Assembly: GCA_016704445.1 (NCBI GenBank)
Contig: JADJAE010000009.1
Location: 1 to 64,000 of the forward strand
Length of the DNA stretch: 64,000 bases
Direction: 5' to 3'
Source of the DNA: Deltaproteobacteria bacterium
GTDB taxonomy: Bacteria; Myxococcota_A; Polyangia; Polyangiales; Ga0077539
Under the pieces are notes generated by a model. That model worked only from the letters and a program-made list of their open reading frames with translations, was not told where the DNA came from and did not search any database. The position numbers and the translations under genes are program-made. Positions 52,527 to 61,880 of the stretch are shown here, piece after piece (the first letter of the stretch is position 1; each line of letters starts with the position of its first letter).

Positions 52527-53815
52527 ATGCACAAGGGTGTTGCCGTCAAGGCGCTCGCCGCGCTCCTGAGTCTTACGCTGGGGTGCGCCACGGCACCTCG
52601 TCCGCGCTCCTCCGCGGCGGCTCCCTCGGAGGGCGCTCCCGCCCCGGCGGCCCGCACGGACGTCGCCCCCACCCGGCTGCTCCATGCCCCGACCGGCGGC
52701 GGTGCTCGCGGCGCTCCGCCCGCTGCTCTCGCGCGGCCCGGCGTTCATCGTGCGCGACGCCGACGCAGGGCCCGACGCGCGCATCACGCTCGTCACCCTG
52801 GCCAACGTGGCCGCCGGGCGCGTGCGCCAGGTGATCACCACGCCGGCCGAGTACCCGACCTTCATGCCCATGCTGCGGAGCGTGGAGGTGATCTCGCGCC
52901 ATGAGTCGCGCACGGCCTTCCGCTTCGTGGTGGCCGCGCCGCTCTTCAACGTCAACGCACTCTGCGAGATGCGTGAGCTCGGCGAGCGCCGCGTCGACGT
53001 GATCGTCACGCAGTCCGAGACCGGCCCCGGCGGCTCTCGCTGGGACCTCCTCCCCGACGGCGACGCGCGCTCCATCGTGGCCCTGACCACCTGGGGCGAT
53101 CCCTCCGAGGGGCACTGGCTCCTGCGGCAGCTCGCGCGCCGCTCTCCCTCCGCCATCGCGGGCATGAACATCGCGACCGACAGCGTGCTGGCGCTCGGGG
53201 CCGTGCGCAGGGCGGAGATCCAGGGCGGGCTTCGGCTCCCGATGCGCCCGGCGGTCGGGAGCGTTCCGCCTGGGGAGCTTGCGCCGCCGCCGACCGGCGA
53301 GTGGGTGGGCCTCGCGCGGGAGGGCACCGTGCTCTCGATGCTCGCTGACCGAGGAGGGCGCCGTGCGGCAGGTGACCGTGGCGGCCTGGACCCCGGCCGA
53401 GCCAACGGCCGTGATGGCTCGGCTGCGCGACGTCGCGGGCTACTCTCGGGTGTGGGGATCGATGCGCGAGGTCGAGGTGCTGCCGCGGGCGGCGGACGAC
53501 CCGGAGGGGGCGGTGCGCTTCCGCAGCGTGGTCGAGAACCCGCTGAGCCGCCTGGAGGGCGTGCAGCGCGCCCGCTTCGGCGACGGGGTCGCCTGGCACG
53601 AGGGAATCTCCGGGGACTACGCAGGCGTCGAGCACCGCTGGGACGTCGTGGCCGATCCTCGCGGCGGCAGCGTCGTGATGCTCACCGGCGGCTCGGACTA
53701 CAACCGCGCGGGCTGGATCACCCGGCGGCTCATGGAGCGCGACCCATGGCTGATGGCGGGCTTCGCGGGCTCCTGGAAGATCGTGTGGCTTCGCAACCTC
53801 CTGCGCGGCGTGTGA
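52527..53815 (+). CDS. lipoprotein with two SRPBCC (START-like) domains, two apparent frameshifts
   Basis: The first frame gives MHKGVAVKALAALLSLTLGC, a lipoprotein signal with lipobox TLGC. A second frame from about 52684 carries a START/SRPBCC-like domain (LANVAAGRVRQVITTPAEYP to FRFVVAAPLFNVNALCEM). At about 53343 a third frame continues with a second, similar domain (QVTVAAWTPAEPTAVMARLR to RNLLRGV). The two domains share the VRxVxxxPAEYP and LRxVxxVExL pattern, so they are tandem repeats. Such proteins bind hydrophobic ligands. Frame shifts may be sequence errors. The stop overlaps the next start as TGATG. Confidence 0.6.
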
Positions 53816-54684
53816 TGGCGCGCCGAGGCGGGCTCGCGCTGCTGCTCTCCGTCGGCCTCTCGCTCTCCCCGGGGCTCGCTCTCGCGCAGACGCCCGCGGC
53901 CCCGGCGGGCTCGCGCATCGACGAGGCGCAGCGGCACATCTCGGCCGGGCTCCAGCAGTTCAGGCAGCGCGACTACAGCGGCGCGATCCACGAGTTCGAG
54001 CTGGCCAACGCCGCGGTGCCTACGCCAGAGCTCTGGTTCAACATGTCGCGCGCCCGGGAGATGCTGCTCGACTACCGCGGGGCGATCGACGACCTGCGGC
54101 GCTACCTGAGGGACAAGGTCGACCCGCCCGATCGCGCCCAGGTCGAGCTTCACATCACCGAGCTCGAGCGCCTCGACGAGATCCGCCGCGCCACGCTCGC
54201 TCGGCAGACCGTCGGGCAGACGATGCGCGTCGAGGTGGAGGGCGACGCCAGCGCGACCACGGTGCTGCTCGACGGACGCTCCATGCGCGCCGCGGCCCTG
54301 GCGAGCCCGGCGCCGACCGACGAGGGATCGCACCGCGTCGAGGTGCTGCGCCCTGGGATGCAGCCCTGGGTGGCGACGGTGCGAGTGCGCGCGGGCGAGT
54401 CCGCGGCGGTGTTCGCGAACCCGGCTCGCTCGACGGTCTACCGCACGCGCCCGGCGCCGCACATCGCCAGCGCGGTGCTGGGAGCCTTCGGGCTCGCGGC
54501 CTTCGGCGTGAGCGGCTACTTCGCGATTCGCGCCGCGGGCGAGGACTGCAACGGCTGCAGCGCCCGCTGGGAGGCGGCCGATCGCTCGGACATCCTGCTC
54601 GGCACCGGCGCGCTCCTGGCGGTGGGCGCGGCGGTGGCGTTCTTCGTCGAGCGGGCGTCGAGCACCACGGTCACGCAGCGCTGA
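53815..54684 (+). CDS. TPR and PEGA-type exported membrane protein
   Basis: 289 residues. An N-terminal signal (LALLLSVGLSLSPGLALAQT) leads to TPR-like helices (AGLQQFRQRDYSGAIHEFEL, ELWFNMSRAREMLLDYRGAI) at about 35-125. A PEGA-like segment (TTVLLDGRSMR and SHRVEVLRPGMQPWVATVRV) is at about 155-195, and two membrane helices are near the C terminus (HIASAVLGAFGLAAFGVSGY, ILLGTGALLAVGAAVAFFVE). This order is common in Myxococcota. The start overlaps the upstream stop, so the genes are coupled. It is convergent with the HDAC-like gene by 14 bp. Confidence 0.8.
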   Translation: MARRGGLALLLSVGLSLSPGLALAQTPAAPAGSRIDEAQRHISAGLQQFRQRDYSGAIHEFELANAAVPTPELWFNMSRAREMLLDYRGAIDDLRRYLRDKVDPPDRAQVELHITELERLDEIRRATLARQTVGQTMRVEVEGDASATTVLLDGRSMRAAALASPAPTDEGSHRVEVLRPGMQPWVATVRVRAGESAAVFANPARSTVYRTRPAPHIASAVLGAFGLAAFGVSGYFAIRAAGEDCNGCSARWEAADRSDILLGTGALLAVGAAVAFFVERASSTTVTQR

Positions 54685-55771
54685 TCGAGCGGCCCGAGGG
54701 GTCGTCCCGAAGGCAGCGCCACCAAGGGGCTGCGGCGCGCACCACGCCGTCGACGATCCTCGCGGCGGCCGGGGGAGGGGCGCCGCTGGAGGGGGTCGGG
54801 TACGAGGCCGGGTCGACGGCGCCTCGCAGCGTCGCGCCCACGCCGGCCTCGAGCGCTCCGAGGTCGTAGCCGCCCTCCAGGCAGAAGCCGATGCGGCCGT
54901 GGCAGAGCCGCTGCGAGGCCTCTCGGAGGCGCGCGGCCATCCAGGCGTAGTCGCCGTCTCGCAGCAGCATGCTCGCGAGCGGGTCGCGGGCGTGGCCGTC
55001 GTAGCCGGCCGAGACGAGGATGAGGTCGGGCTGCGCCTCGTCGAGCACGGGGAGCACGACGCGCTCGAAGGCGGCGGCGTAGAGGGCGCCGTCGCCCGCG
55101 GCGGGGAAGGGGAGGTTGATGGTGGCGCCCGCGCCCTCGGCCTCGCCGGTCTCGTTCACCCAGCCGCTGTCGGGGTAGAGCGGCGCCTGGTGGAGCGAGA
55201 TGAAGAGCACGTCGGGATCGCGCCAGAAGATGTCCTGCGTGCCGTTTCCGTGGTGTACGTCCCAGTCGATGATGGCGACCCGGCGGGCGCCGAGCGCGCG
55301 GGCGTGGGCGGCTCCGACCGCCACGTTGTTGAGGAGGCAGAAGCCCATCGCGCGGTCGTGCGGGGCGTGGTGGCCGGGCGGTCGCGCGAGCAACATCCCC
55401 AGGTCGGTCTCGGAGGCCATGATGGCCTCGACCATGGCGATGGCTCCGCCTGCGGCGAGCTTCGCGGCCCCGAGGCTCCCCGGGCCGAAGTAGGTGTCGG
55501 GGTCGAGCTGCACCCTGGTGCCGAGCGCGTCGGCGGCGTCGAGGCGGTCGAGGTAGGCGGGGTCGTGCACCCGGGAGAGCGCCTCGCGGCTGGCGGGGGC
55601 TGGGATGCTGCGCTCCTGGCCGTGCACCTCGGCGACGACGGCCCGCGCGCCTCGGAGGGCGGCGTCGAGCCGGGCCGGTCGCTCGGCGTGGTAGCCGCTG
55701 GACTGATGGGCCTGGACGCGCGGGTCGGACCAGATCGTGAGCGGGGGCTTCGGTGTGGGGGCTACGGACAT
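54671..55771 (-). CDS. histone deacetylase family protein
   Basis: 366 residues with the metal-dependent deacetylase motifs RPPGHHAPHDRAMGFCLLNN (catalytic His pair), VAIIDWDVHHGNGTQDIFW (Asp and His metal ligands) and LVSAGYDGHARDPLASM (Asp ligand and Tyr/Asp pair). These class II-like enzymes in bacteria include polyamine and acetoin-type deacetylases. Which substrate is not known. It starts at the ATG 55771 and overlaps the convergent PEGA gene slightly. Confidence 0.92.
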   Translation of the reverse strand: MSVAPTPKPPLTIWSDPRVQAHQSSGYHAERPARLDAALRGARAVVAEVHGQERSIPAPASREALSRVHDPAYLDRLDAADALGTRVQLDPDTYFGPGSLGAAKLAAGGAIAMVEAIMASETDLGMLLARPPGHHAPHDRAMGFCLLNNVAVGAAHARALGARRVAIIDWDVHHGNGTQDIFWRDPDVLFISLHQAPLYPDSGWVNETGEAEGAGATINLPFPAAGDGALYAAAFERVVLPVLDEAQPDLILVSAGYDGHARDPLASMLLRDGDYAWMAARLREASQRLCHGRIGFCLEGGYDLGALEAGVGATLRGAVDPASYPTPSSGAPPPAAARIVDGVVRAAAPWWRCLRDDPSGRSISAA

Positions 55772-55937
55772 CGCGGGTGTGGCTTCCTCCGAGCGTCTTG
55801 ACCCCGCTCTCGCCGGGGTGATACCTCCGAGTGAGTATCGCCAACGAGCGTCGCGCACGGAAGGGGTCGTCGCGGCTCCACCTTGTTTGTGCGAGCTCGC
55901 CGGGCGTCGGCAGTCTCTCCGATGGGTGGAGCGAACG

Positions 55938-57004
55938 ATGCGATGGAAGATTCTCGCCGGTAACGTCGTCACGGTGGTGCTCATCAGCCTCATCGCCTGG
56001 TTCCTCGTGAAGGGCCGGGCCTCCGAGGCGCTGCTCCAGGACGTGGCTCCGTCGGTGATGCGCTCCGTGGCGCTGCTCGAGGCTGTCCGCGCGCAGGACG
56101 GCGACCTGTTCGTCGAAGCGGTCGAGGCCGCCTCGAAGTCCGCCGAGGTCAGGGCGTCTCGCGGCAGCTCGCCACGCTCCCGAGGCGCAACCGCCCCGCG
56201 GAGCTCGTGGTGCTGCTCAACGCCGAGGGCCGGGTGCTGGCGCGCAACGCCGAGCGCAACCTGGACGCCGGGCGCGACCTGCGCACCGAGTTCGCGGCCG
56301 TACGCCAGGCCTTCGACGGGGCGACGGGCCACTCCGTGCGCGACTTCATCCGCTATGGCGACCAGGGGTGGATGGAGATCGCCGTGGTGCCGGTCATCGC
56401 CGAGGGCCGCATCCGCGGCGGCGTGCTCGCGGGCTTCGCGGTCGCCGACAGCGCGGCGCGCAACGACGGCGAGCGCATCAGCGTGGGCGTCGGGTACATC
56501 TTCCGCGAGGGCAACCGCTACACGGTGCAGTCCCTTTCGGTGGGCTCGCAGCGTGAGAAGGAAGAGCTCGTCGCCTGGGCCAACTCGCCCGCGGCTGGCG
56601 GCGAGCAGCTCATCCGCGGCCGCTCGGAGGTCCGCCTCCGCCTCGGCGGCCAGGACTACCTCGCGCGCATGATGCCCATGCCCGGCGCGTTCACCCAGCA
56701 GGCTGGCGCGATCGTCCTGCGCAGCCTCACCGAGGCGCAGGCCCCCGCCGGCAACGTCGCCTTCCCGGTGCTGGCGACCATGCTCCTCGGGCTCGCCATG
56801 GCGATCGGCTACAACCTATACGTCGCCCAGTACTTCGAGAAGCCCATCGAGCAGATCGAGGAGGGCCTCCTCACGATCGTCAACGGCAACACGCAGCACC
56901 GCATCAACGTCGAGCACGCCGAGCTCGGGGGCATCGTCTACCGCATCAACCAGCTGGTGGCCTCGCTGACCGGCGAGGGCGACGAGAGTTCCGACGGCGG
57001 CTGA
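55938..57004 (+). CDS. membrane sensor-like protein with a C-terminal HAMP domain, apparent frameshift near 56147
   Basis: An N-terminal helix (KILAGNVVTVVLISLIAWFL) and an extracytoplasmic domain with a second helix (VLATMLLGLAMAIGYNLYVA) near residue 285, followed by a HAMP-like segment (EKPIEQIEEGLLTIVNGNTQ). There is no kinase or receiver domain. The frame breaks between FVEAVEAASKSAEV and QGVSRQLATLPRRN; a single lost base near 56147 would restore it. Such proteins often pass signals to soluble partners, unknown here. The next gene is a HEAT-repeat protein 55 bp later. Confidence 0.72.
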
Positions 57005-57059
57005 GCTTCAGCGGAAGACGTGCGCGCGGCGCGGTCCTGGAGTATAGGTCCGCGCCGAA

Positions 57060-57812
57060 ATGGGACTCTTCGACTTTCTCCGGGGCCGTAACGCTGGCGG
57101 GGCTGACCCGCTTCAAAAGCACGCCGAGCGCGTGCTCGACAAGCGGGCCATGAGCCCCGATCGCTTCGCCTCCATCGAGTACCTCTGCAAGCTCGGCACC
57201 GAGGAGGCGTGGCGCGCGCTCCTGCCGCGGTACAACTTCACCGTCGACCCGTCGATCACCGACCGCGAGGAGAAGCAGTTCATCCTCGAGCACATCTCCG
57301 AGGCAAGGGAGACCGCGGTCGAGCCCGTGAAGGAGTTCCTTCGCAAGGCACAGGCGGTCAACTGGCCGATCAAGATGCTGCGCTCGCTGGTGCCGCAGGA
57401 GCAGTTCGTCGCCGAGCTCATCGACGTGCTCTCGGGCGAGGAGACGGCGTACCAGAAGAACGCCGAGCGGAAGATCCAGGCGATCATCGCCCTCGAAGAC
57501 TGCGCCGACCCGCGCGTCCCAGATGCGGTCATCCCCTTCCTCGACGATGTGAGCGAAGACACGCGCTTCCACGCCGTGCGCACGCTGCTCGCCCAGGACG
57601 ACCCGAAGGGCGCCGCGCCCATCTTCGCGCTCCTGGTGCGCGACGACTCGCTCCGCATCCGCACCAACGTGGCCGAGGGGCTCGCGGAGAAGGGCTGGGC
57701 CTGCCCCGAAGAGCTCCGGGAGAAGGTGGTTCCGCTGCTGCCGCGTATCCCGACGGGCCCCTACACGCTGAGCGCCGACGGGGTGCTCAAGGGGCCCGCC
57801 CGTCGGGGCTGA
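57060..57812 (+). CDS. HEAT-repeat protein
   Basis: 250 residues. It starts MGLFDFLRGRNAGGADPLQK and has several repeating helix pairs with conserved Asp-Pro-Arg and Ala positions (IQAIIALEDCADPRVPDAVI, FHAVRTLLAQDDPKGAAPIF, IRTNVAEGLAEKGWACPEEL). The repeats at about 135-215 are HEAT-like and likely form a protein-binding scaffold. There is no signal or membrane helix. Proteins starting with this MGLFDFL start are common in Myxococcota, but no function is established from sequence. It overlaps the convergent HAMP-type gene by 26 bp. Confidence 0.8.
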   Translation: MGLFDFLRGRNAGGADPLQKHAERVLDKRAMSPDRFASIEYLCKLGTEEAWRALLPRYNFTVDPSITDREEKQFILEHISEARETAVEPVKEFLRKAQAVNWPIKMLRSLVPQEQFVAELIDVLSGEETAYQKNAERKIQAIIALEDCADPRVPDAVIPFLDDVSEDTRFHAVRTLLAQDDPKGAAPIFALLVRDDSLRIRTNVAEGLAEKGWACPEELREKVVPLLPRIPTGPYTLSADGVLKGPARRG

Positions 57813-58617
57813 GCGCCGCGGTGTCGTCCTGCGCGCCGCGCCGCTGACGCATCCGCTCGATCGCCGAGCGGAGCGTCTTCACCGCCGCGTCGTCGGGGTG
57901 TGCCTTTACGAGTTCCTGTAAGGCCGCGTCGAGCCGGGCGAGGTCGCCGGCGTGCTGGGCGCGCAGCGACGCCACCATCGACGTGAAGGCCTCGAAGAGG
58001 TCGACGAGCTCGTCGCCGCCGCGCAGCTTCTCCGTGAAGGCGAGGTCCCCCCGGCTGACCTTCCAGAAGAGCTGCTTCAGCCGGTACGACGGTCCGACGA
58101 TGCGGTGCGAGAGCACGATGCCCACCGCGAAGAGGGCGAGCCCAAGCGCGATGCCCGCCGCGAGCACGATCCAGACGACGCGTCGGCGAACCTGCTCGAT
58201 CTCCAGGCGCTTGAGGCGAGCCTGCTCGCGCTGCTGCTGCACCGCGCGGACGAAGCTCCGGCCCTCGGCCTCGACGCGGGCCAGCTCCGCCTCCATCGCG
58301 CGGGCCACCGCCGGGTCGCCGCCGCTGTCCGAGATGCGCTGGAGCCGGAGCAGCGCGGCGTTCGCCTGGCTCTCCTGGTGCGCGCGCTCGGCCTGGTCGG
58401 CCGCCACGCCAGCGAGGTCGACCGCGGCGTGGGAGACGTCGGCCGCGACCCGGCCGCTCTGGACGATCACCACGGCCAGGGCGCCGAAGACCAGCAGCGC
58501 CACGCCCGAGAGCAGGGCCGCATAGCGGAGCTGGAAGCGCGGTTCGAGGAGGTAGTTTCGCATCCGCCGACGAGGCTTCGGGGCGGGCACCAGGGGCGAC
58601 TCGGGGGAGGTTTCCAT
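57787..58617 (-). CDS. membrane protein with a HAMP-type domain, no catalytic domain
   Basis: 276 residues. One membrane helix near residues 32-52 (YAALLSGVALLVFGALAVVI), a periplasmic helical part (AVDLAGVAADQAERAHQESQ), a second helix near 135-158 (VVWIVLAAGIALGLALFAVG) and a HAMP-like segment with VGPSYRLKQLFWKVSRGDLA and a coiled tail. It resembles the HAMP part of chemoreceptors or kinases without an output domain. The start is the ATG at 58617. Similar HAMP-only proteins are found in this phylum. Confidence 0.75.
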   Translation of the reverse strand: METSPESPLVPAPKPRRRMRNYLLEPRFQLRYAALLSGVALLVFGALAVVIVQSGRVAADVSHAAVDLAGVAADQAERAHQESQANAALLRLQRISDSGGDPAVARAMEAELARVEAEGRSFVRAVQQQREQARLKRLEIEQVRRRVVWIVLAAGIALGLALFAVGIVLSHRIVGPSYRLKQLFWKVSRGDLAFTEKLRGGDELVDLFEAFTSMVASLRAQHAGDLARLDAALQELVKAHPDDAAVKTLRSAIERMRQRRGAQDDTAALSPDGRAP

Positions 58618-58666
58618 ACGGGGCGTCCGAGGATGGTACTCCTCCGGCGTCTCGGGCCATGAAGCG

Positions 58667-60364
58667 ATGTGGGCCCTTGCCAGCGCCGGCGGCCACGGTT
58701 CACCCTTTGGGACGGTGCGAGTCCTTTGGGCGCTCTGGCTGGGCGCCATGTTCATCTGCGTGGCTCCTTCGGCCGAGGCCTTCCCCATCCGGGTGAGCAC
58801 CGCCACCGAGCTGACGCTCAACCCGCAGGTGTCCGCCGATCGGCACACCCTCGTGCTCTCGGTGCGCCTCCGAGACGACCGCCGCGCGGGCGTGGAAGGG
58901 CGCGCCCTGGCGGTCTCCATCGTGAGCCCCACGGGCCTGGAGATCCGCCGCGAGGAGCGCACCGACTCGCAGGGCGAGAGCGTCATTGAGGCGCAGCTAG
59001 GAGAGCAGGTGCGGGAGGTCGCGGTGGACGTCCGCTTCGCCGGCGACGAGCACTTCGCTCCGGCCGCGACCCGGGCCGACATCGAGCTCGACGCGCCCTT
59101 CGTGACCGTGGAGCTCTCCGCTCCGGCCGCGCCGCTCTCCCTCTCCGAGCCTCCGCCCACCTTCAACGTCACCGTCTTCACCGGCCGCGCCGCGTGGCTC
59201 GACCCCGGCGGGCTGGCCGTCGACCTCGTCGCCCTCGAGGCGGGTCGCGCCCGCGTGCTGGTGGCGGGCCTGAGCGACCGCACCGGACTTGCCCGCCTGA
59301 CCCCTCCAGCGGGGGCCTTTCCCCGCGCTGGGATCTACCAGATCCGCCCCAGGGTGGAGGTCCGTCCGGGGCGCCTCGTCGAGGGAGCGGGGCGCACCGT
59401 ACTGGTACGCGCCGACACCACCCTGACCGCGGCGCTGGTGTCCGAGCCCGACGACCCGCGCGCTCGTCTCCGTGGCCGGCTGCGCACCGCCAACGACGAG
59501 CCCGTGGGCGGCGCGCCGATCCGGCTGATGCGTGGGGACGAGACCGTGGCCGCGGTGCGCACCGACCCCGCGGGGGAGTTCGCCTTCGAGGTCGACCTCG
59601 AGCAGACCCAGCTCTCGGGCTCGACCCTCCGCGCCCGCTTCGACCCGGCGGACCCGTGGTTCATCCCTTCGGAGAGCGCCGCCCTCCGGGTCGGCGAGGC
59701 GCCCTCCGAGCCCATCCACTGGGCCTGGATGGCCGCCCCCTGGGCCCTCCTCGCGCTCGCTTCGATCGCCTTCGCGGCCCGAGTCCGCACCCGCCCAGCG
59801 CCGGCGGAGATCTTACCCGTCGATGTAAAGCGAGACGCGGTCGTGCGCACCGGAGCGACCCCCGACGGCGCCATCGAGGCGGTGGTGGAGGCCTTCGACC
59901 GCTCCACCGGCGAGCCCTTGTCGGCAGCCCGCTATCGATCCGTCGGCGAGGACGAGGCGAGCGCGCGACCCGCCTCCGCGCCGACGCTGCTGTCGAGAGG
60001 ACAGGCGCTGAGCGTGGTCGTGTCGGCGGACGGCTACGAGTCGCGGCGCTTCGACGTCGCGCGGCTCGGGCCGGGCCGACACTGCGTGCGCGTCGGGATG
60101 CTCGGGTGGCGCGAGGCGGTCTTCGATCGCGCGCGCCCCGCGCTCGCGGCGGCCGCCGAGGGCGCGGTGATCCCGACGCCGCGCGAGGCCGTCGGAGCGA
60201 CGCTCGTCGCGGGTCGCGAGGCCCCGTGGGTCGATGTGCTGGAGCGCGGCGCGTACGGTCCCGACGCGCCCGACGCGCAGACGGTTCGTGCGGTGGAGCG
60301 CGCGCTGGGCGGCGGGGAAGCCACGGCGAATGATGCCTCCGACGCCGTTGACGCCGTGAATTGA
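58667..60364 (+). CDS. exported protein with Ig/carboxypeptidase-regulatory-like domains and a membrane helix
   Basis: 565 residues. Signal LWALWLGAMFICVAPSAEAF, then beta-rich Ig-like repeats with GLARLTPPAGAFPRAGIYQI and TDPAGEFAFEVDLEQTQLSG turns. One membrane helix near residue 355 (WAWMAAPWALLALASIAFAA) is followed by a cytoplasmic region with another carboxypeptidase-regulatory-like domain (IEAVVEAFDRSTGEPLSAAR). No catalytic motif is seen. It lies 67 bp upstream of ftsY on the same strand. Confidence 0.72.
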   Translation: MWALASAGGHGSPFGTVRVLWALWLGAMFICVAPSAEAFPIRVSTATELTLNPQVSADRHTLVLSVRLRDDRRAGVEGRALAVSIVSPTGLEIRREERTDSQGESVIEAQLGEQVREVAVDVRFAGDEHFAPAATRADIELDAPFVTVELSAPAAPLSLSEPPPTFNVTVFTGRAAWLDPGGLAVDLVALEAGRARVLVAGLSDRTGLARLTPPAGAFPRAGIYQIRPRVEVRPGRLVEGAGRTVLVRADTTLTAALVSEPDDPRARLRGRLRTANDEPVGGAPIRLMRGDETVAAVRTDPAGEFAFEVDLEQTQLSGSTLRARFDPADPWFIPSESAALRVGEAPSEPIHWAWMAAPWALLALASIAFAARVRTRPAPAEILPVDVKRDAVVRTGATPDGAIEAVVEAFDRSTGEPLSAARYRSVGEDEASARPASAPTLLSRGQALSVVVSADGYESRRFDVARLGPGRHCVRVGMLGWREAVFDRARPALAAAAEGAVIPTPREAVGATLVAGREAPWVDVLERGAYGPDAPDAQTVRAVERALGGGEATANDASDAVDAVN

Positions 60365-60431
60365 TGGGCTCTATGGTGCGGCTCCCCGAAAAGGGGCGCG
60401 TGCGTCGCAGCACGAGGAGGCGCGCTTTCGG

Positions 60432-61754
60432 ATGGATTCCTGGCTGATCATTCTCCTGCTGGTTGTCATCGTCGGCATCGCGGCATACCTGCTCACCCGC
60501 AAGGGGCCGCAGCTGCCCGCTGGCGACGAGGCTCCAGCCCCGCTGCCGCCGAAGCCCGCCGAGGCCCCTGTCGAGACCGTCGCGGCTCCGCCGAAGCCCG
60601 CGGCTCCGGCCGAGGTCGCTCCCGCGGTGGTCGCGAAGGCTCCGGCGGAGGAGCCGGTCGCAAAGGCTCCGGAGCAGGCGCCCGTCACCGCCCCGGTGGG
60701 CGAGGCCGCTCCTGCGACGGCGCCCACCGCGGCCGAGACCGCCCCGGCTCCCGCGGTCGAAGCCCCCGCGGCTCCCGCGGTGGTGGTCGGTCGCGCGGCT
60801 CCGGCGCCGCTCGCCGCGCCCCGTGACGTCGCGGCCGTCAAGCGTGGCCTCGCGCAGACGCGCGGCGGCTTCATGCAGCGGCTCTTCTCGGTGTTCAGCG
60901 GGAAGAAGGAGATCGACCCCGCGCTGCTCGAGGAGATCGAGGAGACCCTGCTCACCGGCGACGTCGGCGTGGTCACCACGAAGCGCTTCGTCGACGGGCT
61001 GCGCGAGCGCCTCGACCGCAACGAGCTCTCCGCGCCCGACCGGGTGTGGGACGCGCTGCGCGAAGAATCGAAGCGCATCCTCGCGGTCGACGCTCCGGCC
61101 TTCGGCTCGTCGGCGAAGCAGTCGCCGCTGGTCATCCTGATGGTGGGCGTCAACGGCGCGGGCAAGACCACCACCACGGCGAAGCTCGCCGGGCGCTACA
61201 AGCAGGCCGGGCAGAAGGTGCTCCTCGCGGCGGCCGACACGTTCCGCGCGGCGGCGGTGCAGCAGCTCGAGATGTGGGGCACCCGCGTGGGCGTGACGGT
61301 GCACAAGGCGAAGGACGGCGCGAAGCCGAGCGCCGTGGTGTACGAGGCGGTGGCGCGCGGCGTGGCCGAGGGCTTCGACGTGGTCATCGCCGACACCGCG
61401 GGCCGCCTGCAGAACAAGGCCCCGCTGATGGAAGAACTCCGCAAGACCCGCGACGCCGCAGGCAAGGCCTGCCCGGGCGCGCCGCACGAGGTGCTGCTCG
61501 TGCTCGACGCCGTGACGGGGCAGAACGCCATGAGCCAGGCCAAGGAGTTCCGCGAGGCCCTCGACGTGACCGGGGTGGTGCTCACCAAGCTCGACGGCAC
61601 CGCGAAGGGCGGGGTCATCCTCGCCGTGGCCGACGAGTTCAAGCTCCCGGTGCGCTTCATCGGCGTCGGCGAGAAGGCCGACGACCTTCGGGACTTCGAC
61701 TCGGCGGAGTTCGTCGAGGCGCTGTTCTCCCGCGGAGAAGGCGCGGACGCCTGA
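60432..61754 (+). CDS. ftsY: signal recognition particle receptor FtsY
   Basis: 440 residues. An N-terminal membrane helix (WLIILLLVVIVGIAAYLLTR) comes first, then a long Ala/Pro/Glu-rich linker to about 135, then the N and G domains. G motifs: LMVGVNGAGKTTTTAKLAGR (P-loop), AADTFRAAAVQQLEMW, VIADTAGRLQNKAPLMEELR, VLTKLDGTAKGGVILAVADE and the closing FIGVGEKADDLRDFDSAEFV. It docks ribosomes with SRP on the membrane. The acidic A domain of E. coli FtsY is replaced by the PA-rich linker. A GC-rich hairpin overlaps its stop codon. Confidence 0.97.
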   Translation: MDSWLIILLLVVIVGIAAYLLTRKGPQLPAGDEAPAPLPPKPAEAPVETVAAPPKPAAPAEVAPAVVAKAPAEEPVAKAPEQAPVTAPVGEAAPATAPTAAETAPAPAVEAPAAPAVVVGRAAPAPLAAPRDVAAVKRGLAQTRGGFMQRLFSVFSGKKEIDPALLEEIEETLLTGDVGVVTTKRFVDGLRERLDRNELSAPDRVWDALREESKRILAVDAPAFGSSAKQSPLVILMVGVNGAGKTTTTAKLAGRYKQAGQKVLLAAADTFRAAAVQQLEMWGTRVGVTVHKAKDGAKPSAVVYEAVARGVAEGFDVVIADTAGRLQNKAPLMEELRKTRDAAGKACPGAPHEVLLVLDAVTGQNAMSQAKEFREALDVTGVVLTKLDGTAKGGVILAVADEFKLPVRFIGVGEKADDLRDFDSAEFVEALFSRGEGADA

Positions 61755-61766
61755 GCGTCCGGCGCC
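61740..61766 (+). terminator. GC-rich hairpin at the end of ftsY
   Basis: GGCGCGGACGC and GCGTCCGGCGCC pair across a CTGA loop that holds the ftsY stop codon. A T-run is not present, so termination is only probable. Confidence 0.4.
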
Positions 61767-61777
61767 AGACAATGCTG

Positions 61778-61807
61778 TTGCGACGCGCGAAGAGCGCGTG
61801 ATATAGT
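61778..61807 (+). promoter_or_regulatory. sigma-70-type promoter ahead of the barrel genes
   Basis: TTGCGA (61778-61783), an 18-bp spacer and TATAGT (61802-61807). It lies 73 bp upstream of the first outer-membrane barrel gene, in a stretch that is less GC-rich than its flanks. Confidence 0.55.
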
Positions 61808-61880
61808 CGGTTCGAGGTTGGCGAAATTCCCTGCGATTTCCAGTAGTTAGAATCGCGGACAAGGGCACTGGGCAGGCACC